From: Competibacteraceae bacterium UBA3908
GTDB lineage: Bacteria; Pseudomonadota; Gammaproteobacteria; Competibacterales; Competibacteraceae
Assembly (NCBI GenBank): GCA_002391525.1
Contig: DGFE01000209.1
Coordinates: forward strand, 23,589-37,867
Direction: 5' to 3'
DNA: 14,279 bases
A program made the position numbers and the translations under genes. Shown here one piece after another: positions 1 through 8,348 of the stretch (within the stretch, counting starts at the first letter, position 1; the number at the start of each line of letters is the position of its first letter). The notes beneath the pieces were generated by a model that was not told where the DNA came from, searched no databases, and saw only the letters and a program-made list of their open reading frames with translations.

Positions 1-1925
1 TCGCCCAGCAGGGTGCCGGTCGCTTTCGGATCGTAGGGGCGCAGGCGTTCCCCACCGGACTCGTCCGGCCTGGCCAACACCCCGAGCGCGTCGAACAGGC
101 GCAGCGACAGGGAACCCACCTCGTCGGCCGCGACCACCAGCAAAGCATCGAGGTCCGAATGGCGACGCAAGACTTCGACGGCGTGCGCCAGCGTATGCAA
201 ACCGCCGGTAACGCCATGGCAAACGGTGGCGCAGTAACCCTGAAGATCGAAGACATGGGCCAATTCGCTGGCCACTGAAAATCGCCCCATCCTGAGCATC
301 AGGTGAGCGGTGGATGCGTCGAATTCCCCGCGCAGGACCGTCCCGAAAAAGCGCTCGTAAGGCCCCATCGGACCGCGGGTCAGCCCCACGATCAGCCCCC
401 TGCGCTCGGCGGCGCAGTCCCGCGGACCGATGCCGGCGTTTTGCAACGCCAGGCCGGCGGCGGCCAGGGCGTACTGCACCAGGCGTTCCCGCCGGCGCGG
501 ATCGACCCGCGGCAGCAGCGTCCTGAGCCGGAAGTCGGGAACCAGCCCCGCCTGCCTGACGACGCCGGGAGCGATGTCGAAACGGTCGATGGCCGCGATG
601 CCGCGGCGACCCGCGCGCAAGCCTTCGACAAAGGGTTGTCGGCCATGGCCCAGCGGCGACATGACGCCGATGCCGGTGATCGCGATGTCGGCATCGGCCA
701 GTGGCGGCAGTCGCCGCGCGCTTCGATAGCGTCCCGCCACCAGCGTCGCGTTGTTACCTCCGAAAGCCACCGCGTTGAGCAGAAAATCGCCGGGTTTGGC
801 GCCTGCGTTGCCTGCGAATCCCGGCAAGGGCAAGTCGCAGCCGGGCCGGGGGGGCTGGACGTTGGGGATGACGGGAACGTGCCCCGCGTTCTGGCAAGCC
901 AGGGCCGCGACCATGCCCAGCGCCGGCGAGACGCCGTTGACGTGCCCGAAGCAGGGTTCCGTGGACGTGACCGGCGGCAGGGGTCCACCGCCAAACACTT
1001 CGTTGATGGCCAGACTTTCCGCCACGTCCTGCTCGCGATGACCGGTGCCGCTGGCGCGGATCCAGGCGATATCGCCAGGCTCCAGACCGGCGCTGGCCAG
1101 CGCCTTGCGCATGGCCCGGCGGAGACCGTTACCGGCTGGATCGTTGGCGATATCGTGATAGGCATCGGCGCTGACGCCATAGGACACCAATTCCCCGAAG
1201 ATCGTGGCGGCGCGCTGGCGGGCGTGGGTTGCGGTCTCCAGAACCAGAAAGGCCGCGCCTTCGCCGAACGTCATGCCAGGCGCGTCGCTGAAGGGCGAAC
1301 AAGGGTCGGCGGCGACCAGATCCAGCGCTTCCATGCCCAAAGCGTTCAGGAGCGTCTGAATCTCGCCGCCGCCGGCCAGCATGGCGTCGGCCTTGCCGGC
1401 GCGCAGCACGTCCAGCGCATAGCCCAGGGCGAGGGCGCCGCCGAGCGAGGCGGCGCTGAAGGTGGCTTGAGGACCGTGCAAACCGTGGCGCTGGGCGATC
1501 AGGAACGTCTGGAAATACGGGGTGTTGCGGCTCTGGTATAAGGCCATCCAGCGGTTGACCAGGTGAGTGCGGGACCAGGGAATCGGCAGGTTCTGATATT
1601 GCCCCGCGCCGCTGACGCCCACGGCGATGCCGACGGTGCGGTCGCCGGCTGGATGCAGGCCGGCCTGCCGCAGAGCTTGATCCGCGGCTACCAGAGCCAT
1701 CTGGCTGGCGCGGTCGATGCGTCGCAGCCGTCCCGGCGCGACGTGGGGAGCGGGATCGAAATCCGTCACCTCCGCCGCGTAGCGCGCTTTCATGCCCGTG
1801 GTATCGAAGGAACGGAGCGGGCCGATGCCGGAATGCCCGGTCAGCAGATGGTCGACGACGCCGGCGGCATCGCAACCGCTGGCGGAAACGATGCCCATGC
1901 CGGTGACCACGACCTGCCCGTTCAT
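1..1925 (-). CDS. KS-C: tandem ketosynthase/CLF-like fusion with a degenerate first KS domain (3' end cut off)
   Basis: Third of three tandem two-domain beta-ketoacyl-synthase-like proteins. 641 residues are visible and the C-terminus lies beyond the left edge. Domain 1 (about residues 4-400) opens with VVVTGMGIVSASG and aligns without gaps to KS-A and KS-B around the active site. There the nucleophile Cys is Ser160 (SAASLGG instead of STACSSS), the His of NAHGTGT is Ser292 (RASGTGH) and the Lys of the KS-x-x-GH motif is Glu323. Only the GH His328 remains. Domain 2 (from about residue 413, IAITGIGVMSPLG) has Val572 at the Cys position and is cut before its second half. The protein is therefore probably not a normal Claisen condensing enzyme and may be a structural, CLF-like or acyl-binding partner of KS-A and KS-B. 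ATG at 1925 starts 2 bp after the KS-B stop with no clear ribosome binding site, so translation is probably coupled. The family is certain, the role is inferred. Confidence 0.88.
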   Translation of the reverse strand, partial: MNGQVVVTGMGIVSASGCDAAGVVDHLLTGHSGIGPLRSFDTTGMKARYAAEVTDFDPAPHVAPGRLRRIDRASQMALVAADQALRQAGLHPAGDRTVGIAVGVSGAGQYQNLPIPWSRTHLVNRWMALYQSRNTPYFQTFLIAQRHGLHGPQATFSAASLGGALALGYALDVLRAGKADAMLAGGGEIQTLLNALGMEALDLVAADPCSPFSDAPGMTFGEGAAFLVLETATHARQRAATIFGELVSYGVSADAYHDIANDPAGNGLRRAMRKALASAGLEPGDIAWIRASGTGHREQDVAESLAINEVFGGGPLPPVTSTEPCFGHVNGVSPALGMVAALACQNAGHVPVIPNVQPPRPGCDLPLPGFAGNAGAKPGDFLLNAVAFGGNNATLVAGRYRSARRLPPLADADIAITGIGVMSPLGHGRQPFVEGLRAGRRGIAAIDRFDIAPGVVRQAGLVPDFRLRTLLPRVDPRRRERLVQYALAAAGLALQNAGIGPRDCAAERRGLIVGLTRGPMGPYERFFGTVLRGEFDASTAHLMLRMGRFSVASELAHVFDLQGYCATVCHGVTGGLHTLAHAVEVLRRHSDLDALLVVAADEVGSLSLRLFDALGVLARPDESGGERLRPYDPKATGTLLG

Positions 1926-1927
1926 CG

Positions 1928-4396
1928 TCAAGACGCGCTTGCGTCGGGATGGCGCAGCACCAGGGCCGCGTTGTTGCCGTGTTCCGAACCGCCCAGAATC
2001 AGCGCGTGACGATAATCGCCGCGCCGGACCCGGTCGCGAACCCAGGGCAGATCCGGGCACGGCTCCCCCGCCGCGAGCAGGGGATAGGCTTCGCCGTGTT
2101 TGAGCCCCAGCAGCGCGGCAGCCACCGCGAACAGGGCGCTGCTGGCCTCGGCCAGACCCAGATGGCCGTTGACGCAGCTCAGGGCGGGCCGATGCCCGGC
2201 CAGCAGTCGCCGCAAGGCCCGCGCTTCGCGCGCATCGTAGTCGGGCTGACCCCGGCCCAGGCCATACACCAGATCGAGGCGGGAAGCGTCGATGCCCGCC
2301 TCGTCCAGGGCCGTCCGCGCCGCCTGCTCCAACCAATGGCCGTCGGGTTCCAGACCCAGGTCGGGCCGCGCGTCGTTGCTCAGCCCATAGCCCGCGAGAG
2401 TGGCGTAGGGCGTCGCGCCTTCCCCAACGCGGCTGGCGCGTTGCAGCACCAGGGCCACCGCGCCCTCGCCCAGCACCAGGCCGCCGCCCGCCGGATCGTA
2501 CAGGTTTGGCGCCTCCGCTTTCGCGGCCAGGCGACCCAACCGGTCGAAGAGACGGAAGTACAAGGAGTTGAGTTCGTCGGCGGCCACCACCACCACGACA
2601 TCGCAATCGGGATCGCGGCGCAGGAATTCGAAGCCGTTGATCAGGGCGTGCAGCCCGGCGCCGATTCCGCCCAGGCAGGTGGAAGCCAGGCCCTTGAGTC
2701 TCAGGATGTTGGAAACGTTGCCGCCAATCGAACTCATCACCAGGTTGGGGAAATAGACGGCGCTGGCGTGATCCCAGTGGCCGCCCGCCACGCTGGCGAG
2801 ATACTTTTCAAAGCTGCCGGCGGCGCCGCGGCTGGTGCCGACCACCAACCCGACCCGCTCCGGTCGCTGCGAAATGCCCAGGCCGGCATCTCCCAGGGCC
2901 AGGGAAGCCGCGACCGTGGCGTATTGGGTCACTATATCGATGCGACGCAGATTGACGCTCGGCAACAGGCGGCGGGTATTGAAGTCCGTCACCAGCCCCG
3001 CATGACTGGCGTTCAAGTCCCCCGTGTCGAAACGCCGAATGGCGCAGATGCCGGAGTGGCCCAGCCGCAAGCCTTCGACGAATTCGCTCGGGTCGTGGCC
3101 CAGGGGAGATACCACGCCAATCCCGGTAATCATCACCGCATCGGACCGGGCGACCGGCGCCACCACCGCGTCCGGCTGGTAACGACCACCGTAAAGCACG
3201 CAGTTGACGCCGCCGAAGGCGGCGGAATCCGCCAGGAACCGGTCGATTCGGGCGGCGCGCGGCTGATTGGGCACGTAGTCCAGATCGCAGCCAGGCCGCG
3301 ACGACGCAAAGTTGAGGGTGGGCGGCAACCGGTCGTGCTCGCTGGCCGCCAGGGACGCCAGACAGCCGATGACCGACGAAGCGCCCAGGGCGTGTCCGGT
3401 AAGGGATTTGGTGGCGCTGACCGGCGGCGCTTCGATCCCGAACAGGTGTTTCACCGCCAGGCTCTCGGCCACGTCGTTGGCGCGGGTGCCGGTTCCGTGA
3501 GCGTTGATGTAATCCACGTGACCGGTGGTCGCTCCAGCCCTGGCCAGCGCCTGCGCCATGGCGCGACGCATGCCATCCCCGCTGGGCTCGGGCGCGGTCA
3601 GATGATGGGCATCCCAGGTGATGCCGTGGGAAAACAGCTCGGCGTAGATGCGCGCCTGCCGGGCGGCAGCCTGCTCCAGGCGCTCCAGCACCACGAAACC
3701 GGCGCCCTCGCCGAGCGTGATGCCGATGGCGTCGCTGAACGGCCCGCAGGGTTGGTCGGCGACGGCGCCCAGACTGTCGAAGCCGGCATAAGTCAGTTTG
3801 GAGAAAGCGTCCGCGCCGCCGGCCACGACCACATCCACCTTGTCGGACCGCAACAATTCGCAACCATAAGCGATAGCGATGCCGCTGGAGCTGCACGCCG
3901 TGGACAGGGTGATGACGGGACCATGCACGCCGAAGCAGGATGCCAGCGCCGCGGTCTGGTGCTGATGGGAGGCGCTCTCCAGCAAACGGTGGGCGTTGAC
4001 GGGGTCGTCGGGGTCGGCACCCGACTCGACGAATCGATCCAGCTGCGAGCGCCCGCCGTGGCTGGTGCCCAGGATCAGTCCCCACCGGTCGGTGGGGATC
4101 GGCTTGCGCTCCTCGGAGGTCAGCCCGGAATCCGCCAGCGCCTCGGCCATGGCGGTTGCCGCCAGCCGCGCGGTGCGATCCAGGGTGGCGAGGGTAGCAC
4201 GATCCAGCGCGCCCAGGTACGGCGCTGGGTCCGGTCCGGCGACCAGCCCGGCCCAGACTTCCTGGCCGGGAAAGATGTCGGAATGCAGACCGATCCCTCC
4301 CTGGCCACTCAACAAATTTCGTGCGAAACGTTCGTAGTTGTCGCCAATCGCGCAGACGACGCCCAAACCGGTGATGACGATCCGGTCGTGCATCAT
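1928..4396 (-). CDS. KS-B: ketosynthase fused to a Cys-less CLF-like ketosynthase domain
   Basis: Two-domain condensing enzyme of 822 residues, twice the usual ~410 of a FabF/KS protein. Domain 1 (about 5-405) is an intact elongating-type ketosynthase: Cys168 in STACSSS, His300 in NAHGTGT, Lys330 and His335 in TKSLTGH, plus DAHHLTAPEPSG and a GGVN C-terminal turn. Domain 2 (about 420-815) starts VMITGIGVVSPLG. It has Ile578 at the Cys position and Leu713 in place of the first His (YGLGRG), and keeps the GH His745. This is the pattern expected of a chain-length-factor subunit, here covalently joined to its KS. In family terms the pair would extend an ACP-bound chain by decarboxylative condensation with malonyl-ACP in the cytoplasm. 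The ATG at 4396 overlaps the KS-A stop by four bases (ATGA). A second ATG follows immediately at 4393, so the exact first Met is uncertain by one residue. Substrate and product are unknown. Confidence 0.93.
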   Translation of the reverse strand: MMHDRIVITGLGVVCAIGDNYERFARNLLSGQGGIGLHSDIFPGQEVWAGLVAGPDPAPYLGALDRATLATLDRTARLAATAMAEALADSGLTSEERKPIPTDRWGLILGTSHGGRSQLDRFVESGADPDDPVNAHRLLESASHQHQTAALASCFGVHGPVITLSTACSSSGIAIAYGCELLRSDKVDVVVAGGADAFSKLTYAGFDSLGAVADQPCGPFSDAIGITLGEGAGFVVLERLEQAAARQARIYAELFSHGITWDAHHLTAPEPSGDGMRRAMAQALARAGATTGHVDYINAHGTGTRANDVAESLAVKHLFGIEAPPVSATKSLTGHALGASSVIGCLASLAASEHDRLPPTLNFASSRPGCDLDYVPNQPRAARIDRFLADSAAFGGVNCVLYGGRYQPDAVVAPVARSDAVMITGIGVVSPLGHDPSEFVEGLRLGHSGICAIRRFDTGDLNASHAGLVTDFNTRRLLPSVNLRRIDIVTQYATVAASLALGDAGLGISQRPERVGLVVGTSRGAAGSFEKYLASVAGGHWDHASAVYFPNLVMSSIGGNVSNILRLKGLASTCLGGIGAGLHALINGFEFLRRDPDCDVVVVVAADELNSLYFRLFDRLGRLAAKAEAPNLYDPAGGGLVLGEGAVALVLQRASRVGEGATPYATLAGYGLSNDARPDLGLEPDGHWLEQAARTALDEAGIDASRLDLVYGLGRGQPDYDAREARALRRLLAGHRPALSCVNGHLGLAEASSALFAVAAALLGLKHGEAYPLLAAGEPCPDLPWVRDRVRRGDYRHALILGGSEHGNNAALVLRHPDASAS

Positions 4397-6894
4397 CGCG
4401 ATTCCGGGTCGTCGCGACTCAGGACGACGCTGGCGTTGTTGCCGTGCTCGGTGCTGCCCAACACCAGGGTATGCCGGTAATGACCGGTGCGTGCCTCATC
4501 CCGCGCGAACGCCGGGGCAGCGGGCAGGACGCCGCCCGTGACGACCGGATAGACCTCTCCATGCCGCATGCCCAACAGGGCCGCCGCCACCGTGAACAGG
4601 CCGCAACTGGCCTCGGCCAGCCCCAAATGGCCCACCACGCAACCCACCGGTATGGCACGGTTCTCCAGCAGTCGGCCGAGGGTTTGCAACTCGCGGCTGT
4701 CGTAGCGCGGTTCGCCGCAGCCATGACCGTACACGGCATCGATGGCGTCCAGGTCGAGCTTCGCCTCCGCCAGGGCCAGCCGAACGGCTTGTTCGAGCCA
4801 GCGCCCTTGGGGTTCGAGACCGCATTCCGGCCAGGCATCGGCGGTCATTCCAGAGCCGGATACCTGGGCGTAAGCGCGGGCGTTGCGGGCTCGCGCGCTG
4901 GCTTTGCGTTCCAGCACCAGGGCCACCGCGCCCTCGCCCAAAATCGCGCCGCCCGCGTCCGGATCGTAGGGGCGGGGCCGGCTGCCGTGAACCCGGGTGT
5001 CCGCCACCATGTCCAGGCGCTCGAACAGGCGGAAAAAGAGGGAACCGATTTCGTCGGCGGCCACGACGATCAGGGCATCGAGTTCATCGCTCTGGCGCAA
5101 GTAGTCGCAGGCGGCCAGCAAGCCCCGCAGACCCGCCGTGCGGCCATCGACGAGGGTGAGGGTGGCGCCCTTGATCCGGCAGGCTTGAGCGATTTCGCCG
5201 GACAGGGTGGAAAGCACCATGGACGGGAAATGCTTGGCGCTCATCCGTTCGATACCGTCCCGGTACAGGCTCTCCAGAAACCGTTCCTGAGTGGAGACGG
5301 GACCGCGGGTCAGGGCCACCGTCAAACCCAGCCGCGTCGGCTCGAATCGGTTGCGCGGATCGGCGTCCCGCAGGGCGAGACTGGTGGCGACCACGGCGTA
5401 TTGCGTGAGCCGGTCCATCCGGCGGGTATCCACTGTCGGCGCCAACTTGCGCGGCTGGAAGCCCTTCAGCAGACCGGCGTGGCGACCGCGGCCATCGCCG
5501 TGGTCGAAGCGGTCGATGAAGTCCACGCCGGTCCGGACGGTCCGCAGCGCGGCGGCGAAATCCGCGGGACTGAAACCCACGGGCGACAGCACGCCCATGC
5601 CGGTGATCAGAATGTCGTCCCAGGCGATTTCCGGTCGTGGTCGCGTTCGAACGCGGCCTCCGACGACGGCGGCGTTGACGCCGCCGAAAGCGGCGGAGGT
5701 GGAGATGAAACTGTCGAAACGCGCCTCCCGCGCCTGGTTCGGCACGTAATCCAGATCGCAGCCGGGTCTTGGCGTCTCGAAGTTCAGCGTCGGCGGCAGC
5801 AGATCGTTCAGCATCGCCGACAGCGAAACGATGAATTCCAGGATGCCCGCCGCGCCCAGCGTGTGGCCAAAGAACGATTTGCTCGAGCTCACCGGCGGGA
5901 TGGTCGCGTCCTTGCCATAGAGGGTGTGGATCGCCAGCGTTTCGGCGACATCGTTGTCCGGGGTTCCGGTGCCGTGGGCGTTGACGTAGCCCAGATCGCC
6001 CGGCTCGAGACCGGCCTGGCGGAGCGCCGAGACCATGGCCCGGTAGACGCCCTCCCCGGAAGGATGCGGAGCCGTGATGTGATGGGCATCGCTGCTCATG
6101 CCGCAGCCCAGCAATTCGCCATGGACATGGCCCCGGCGTTTTTCGGCGTGGTCCAGGCGCTCCAGCACCACGCAGCCCGCGCCTTCGCCGAAGGTCACGC
6201 CGGTCTGGATGCTGAACGGCGAGGTGGGTTTCTCTGCCATCGCGCCCAAGGCGTAGAAACCGGCGTAGGTATAAAGCGAAAAAGCGTCCGCTCCACCCAC
6301 CAGCACGACATCGGCCTTGCCCGATTGAATCAGGGCAAAGCCGACGCCCAGCGCGGAGGTGCTGGAGGCGCAGGCCGTGGAGACGGTGATGCCGGGACCG
6401 TGAACGCCGAGGGCGCTGGCCACCGCGTCGGTTTGGAAATAATGCGCCGTCGCCAAAAAGCGTTGGGCTTGTTTCCCGTCCCGCCAATCGCTGTCGCCGC
6501 CGGGAACGGCCTGACTGTCCCCCTCGCCGCCGGCGCAGATGCCCATCACCAGGGCGACCCGGCCGGACGCGAGCAGTTCAGCCGACAATTCCGCGTCGGC
6601 GACCGCCTGGCGGACCGCGATGATGGCGAACTGAGCGGTCCGATCCAGTTTCTCCGCCTGATCCGCCGGAAAAAAATCGCGCGGCTGGTAATCGACGATT
6701 TCCGCCGCGTGCCTGATCCTGAGCTGCCCGGTATCGAAGGAGCGAATGACGCCGAATCCGCTCCGTCCCGCGCGGATGCCATGCAACAGTTCGTCGAGGT
6801 TCCTGCCAATCGGACAGAACGCTCCCAGACCCGTGATGGCGACAGCCTGGCGATTCGAGGCGAATGTTTCAGGGACCGCGCCGTGATCTTGCAC
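4393..6894 (-). CDS. KS-A: ketosynthase fused to a Cys-less CLF-like ketosynthase domain
   Basis: First of the three tandem KS fusions, 833 residues from the chosen GTG. The frame stays open further upstream, but that part overlaps the GcvT-like gene and shows no KS homology. GTG at 6894 lies 2 bp past the GcvT-like stop and precedes the conserved AVAITGLGAFCPIG start, so it is preferred. The ribosome binding site is weak. Domain 1 (about 17-415) has the full catalytic set: Cys175 (STACASS), His307 (NAHGTGT), Lys339 and His344 (SKSFFGH). Domain 2 (about 427-825) has Arg585 (DGRTAG) where the nucleophile belongs, but still has His724 (YGHGCG) and the GH His756. The protein is probably a KS-CLF heterodimer equivalent in one chain, acting on acyl-ACP. 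It closely resembles KS-B along its whole length, including the C-terminal EHGNNA motif, so the array arose by tandem duplication. Confidence 0.93.
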   Translation of the reverse strand: MQDHGAVPETFASNRQAVAITGLGAFCPIGRNLDELLHGIRAGRSGFGVIRSFDTGQLRIRHAAEIVDYQPRDFFPADQAEKLDRTAQFAIIAVRQAVADAELSAELLASGRVALVMGICAGGEGDSQAVPGGDSDWRDGKQAQRFLATAHYFQTDAVASALGVHGPGITVSTACASSTSALGVGFALIQSGKADVVLVGGADAFSLYTYAGFYALGAMAEKPTSPFSIQTGVTFGEGAGCVVLERLDHAEKRRGHVHGELLGCGMSSDAHHITAPHPSGEGVYRAMVSALRQAGLEPGDLGYVNAHGTGTPDNDVAETLAIHTLYGKDATIPPVSSSKSFFGHTLGAAGILEFIVSLSAMLNDLLPPTLNFETPRPGCDLDYVPNQAREARFDSFISTSAAFGGVNAAVVGGRVRTRPRPEIAWDDILITGMGVLSPVGFSPADFAAALRTVRTGVDFIDRFDHGDGRGRHAGLLKGFQPRKLAPTVDTRRMDRLTQYAVVATSLALRDADPRNRFEPTRLGLTVALTRGPVSTQERFLESLYRDGIERMSAKHFPSMVLSTLSGEIAQACRIKGATLTLVDGRTAGLRGLLAACDYLRQSDELDALIVVAADEIGSLFFRLFERLDMVADTRVHGSRPRPYDPDAGGAILGEGAVALVLERKASARARNARAYAQVSGSGMTADAWPECGLEPQGRWLEQAVRLALAEAKLDLDAIDAVYGHGCGEPRYDSRELQTLGRLLENRAIPVGCVVGHLGLAEASCGLFTVAAALLGMRHGEVYPVVTGGVLPAAPAFARDEARTGHYRHTLVLGSTEHGNNASVVLSRDDPESR

Positions 6895-6896
6895 GA

Positions 6897-8045
6897 TCAG
6901 GTCTCGGTGAAGTAGCTGTCTTCCTGAGGACGAATCCGCAGGCTTTGATTGAAAATAAACGGGGCCGAAACGGTCTTCGCCCCATAGTCGCCCCCCTGGC
7001 CACCGAGCCGATAATCCAGGCCTGCGTAGGCATAATCCACATCCAGAAAAGCCAGGGCGATCCAGCGATTCAAGGTAAAGGAGAAACCCAGATTGGCAAT
7101 TTCCCCGATTTTGTCGTCGTCGGAATAGACCCCATCGCCGCATTCGAGCGATGGCTGGTCGATTTGTCCTTCTTCCAGAGTCATGCCGATCAAACGCCGT
7201 TCGATACCGTTGTCGAGTTTCTCCTCAACCGCGGCGCGCCCGATGTAATCCTCCTTGTCGCGGCTCACCATGACCCGGGTATTGAGTTCCAGGACATGCT
7301 TCGCCAAGCCCGCTTCGTGGTGCATGTTGGCAAAACGATTTTCCATCCTGCACAGATCGAGTACTTGATAACCGGCGGGTCGCAAATCGAAGCGCTGACC
7401 CAATTCCAGCAGTTTTTGCCAAAGCCCGACAACATGGTCGGTATCGACCTGCAACAGATAGCCGTATTCGCCGGTCTTACCGGCCCGGTATAAAGTGAAC
7501 GGGATACCATCCAACTGGTTATCGGAAACGATTTCCAGGTAGCGGGTGCCAATGATGCTCGCACCCATGAATTCCTTGAGCAGTTCCCATGAATAGGGAC
7601 CGTCGAGCCCAATCAGCGACTGGGTTTGGGTTTCATCGGTGATAAAAGTATCCGGCGCCCGTTTTTCGATTTCTTCCCGGAGCAAGGCGAACAGTTTTTC
7701 CGGTTCGACGCCTTCGCTCAAAATCCGATAGTAGTCGCCGTAATTGGCCACGAACATTTCGCAGAACAAGCTACCGTCCTCGTTCAGGACGTAGGAAGGC
7801 ATCATCCGATTGATGGGAACTCGAACGGCATCGGCAAAACTGATTCTGTTGATCAGGTCCACCGCGCCTGTTCCTTCGACCTTGAATTTTCCATAATGAC
7901 TGGAATCCGTTAGCGCGATTCCTTTACGTATTCGCCGATATTCATTTTCCACTGTGTCATACACTGCCGGTGTTATCAAACCATCACGCCAGCCGGCTGT
8001 TTCATCCTTGCCATGATAGGTAGCGATTCTGCTTGAATTACGCAT
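6897..8045 (-). CDS. GcvT/YgfZ-family folate-binding aminomethyltransferase-like protein
   Basis: 382 residues, about the length of glycine-cleavage T-protein. Family landmarks in order: GIALTDSSHYGKFKVEG (43-59), LNEDGSL (87-93), LIGLDGP (144-150), RAGKTGEYGYLLQV (187-200, cf. R-T-G-Y-T-G-E in GcvT), LRPAGYQVLDLCRMENRF (221-238) and a C-terminal beta-barrel segment around IGEIANLGFSFTLNRWIALAFL (313-334). The paired acidic residues after the G-G-x-x motif of true GcvT (D-D) are Cys95-Glu96 here, and the TSG of the C-terminal domain is NLG. Bona fide glycine cleavage is therefore doubtful, and no gcvH or gcvP is nearby. Its place between the ACP and the KS genes suggests one-carbon or amine chemistry on a carrier-bound or final product, which is inference. 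ATG at 8045 is preferred over a TTG at 8069 because an AAGG lies upstream of it. G+C is visibly lower than in the KS genes. Confidence 0.85.
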   Translation of the reverse strand: MRNSSRIATYHGKDETAGWRDGLITPAVYDTVENEYRRIRKGIALTDSSHYGKFKVEGTGAVDLINRISFADAVRVPINRMMPSYVLNEDGSLFCEMFVANYGDYYRILSEGVEPEKLFALLREEIEKRAPDTFITDETQTQSLIGLDGPYSWELLKEFMGASIIGTRYLEIVSDNQLDGIPFTLYRAGKTGEYGYLLQVDTDHVVGLWQKLLELGQRFDLRPAGYQVLDLCRMENRFANMHHEAGLAKHVLELNTRVMVSRDKEDYIGRAAVEEKLDNGIERRLIGMTLEEGQIDQPSLECGDGVYSDDDKIGEIANLGFSFTLNRWIALAFLDVDYAYAGLDYRLGGQGGDYGAKTVSAPFIFNQSLRIRPQEDSYFTET

Positions 8046-8072
8046 GATATTTTCTGCCTTACCATTCAAGAT

Positions 8073-8348
8073 TCAGGATTCGGCTTGTACGAAATCAGCC
8101 AGCGTGTTGATGGTTCTCATGGAAGCGATTTCTCCTTCCGGCAGAATCACGCCAAAGCGGGACTGCAAACCAATAATGATGTCCATGGCGTCTATGGAGT
8201 CCAATGATAAGCCGCCACCAAACAGGAAGGTGTCATCATCGATATCGTCCACATCGTATTCCAACTGGAGTCGATCAATCAGTTCTTCCTTGATACCCAT
8301 CAGGACCTCCTTGCGTTTCTCGATTTTCTCCCGCAAATCCTGGTTCAT
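8073..8348 (-). CDS. Acyl carrier protein
   Basis: 91-residue acidic, helical carrier protein. The phosphopantetheine attachment site is Ser51 in GGGLSLDSIDAMDII, matching the D-S-(L/I) signature at the start of helix II. An acidic stretch (YDVDDIDDDT) precedes it and the C-terminal helix ends TLADFVQ. A phosphopantetheinyl transferase would be needed and is not in this window. It is the first gene of the leftward array and the only carrier protein visible for five or six condensing domains, so it is the likely scaffold for chain growth by KS-A and KS-B. ATG at 8348 is chosen because a GGGGGG ribosome binding site sits five bases before it. An in-frame TTG at 8360 lies upstream of that site. 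The GcvT-like ATG follows the stop by 27 bp. Base composition (~47-50% G+C) is below the KS genes. Confidence 0.92.
   Translation of the reverse strand: MNQDLREKIEKRKEVLMGIKEELIDRLQLEYDVDDIDDDTFLFGGGLSLDSIDAMDIIIGLQSRFGVILPEGEIASMRTINTLADFVQAES

Noticed and set aside
1949..4480. 843-codon open frame on the plus strand opposite KS-B
   Set aside because: It mirrors the codon structure of KS-B on the other strand, has no recognisable domain, and arises from the GC-rich third positions. KS-B has complete catalytic motifs.
4444..6915. 823-codon open frame on the plus strand opposite KS-A
   Set aside because: Same antisense artefact: low-complexity Gly/Ala/Gln/Arg content, no motifs and no ribosome binding site.
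6895..7143. N-terminal extension of KS-A by 83 residues
   Set aside because: The added part lies wholly inside the GcvT-like gene in another frame and resembles no KS N-terminus. GTG at 6894 gives a normal KS start.
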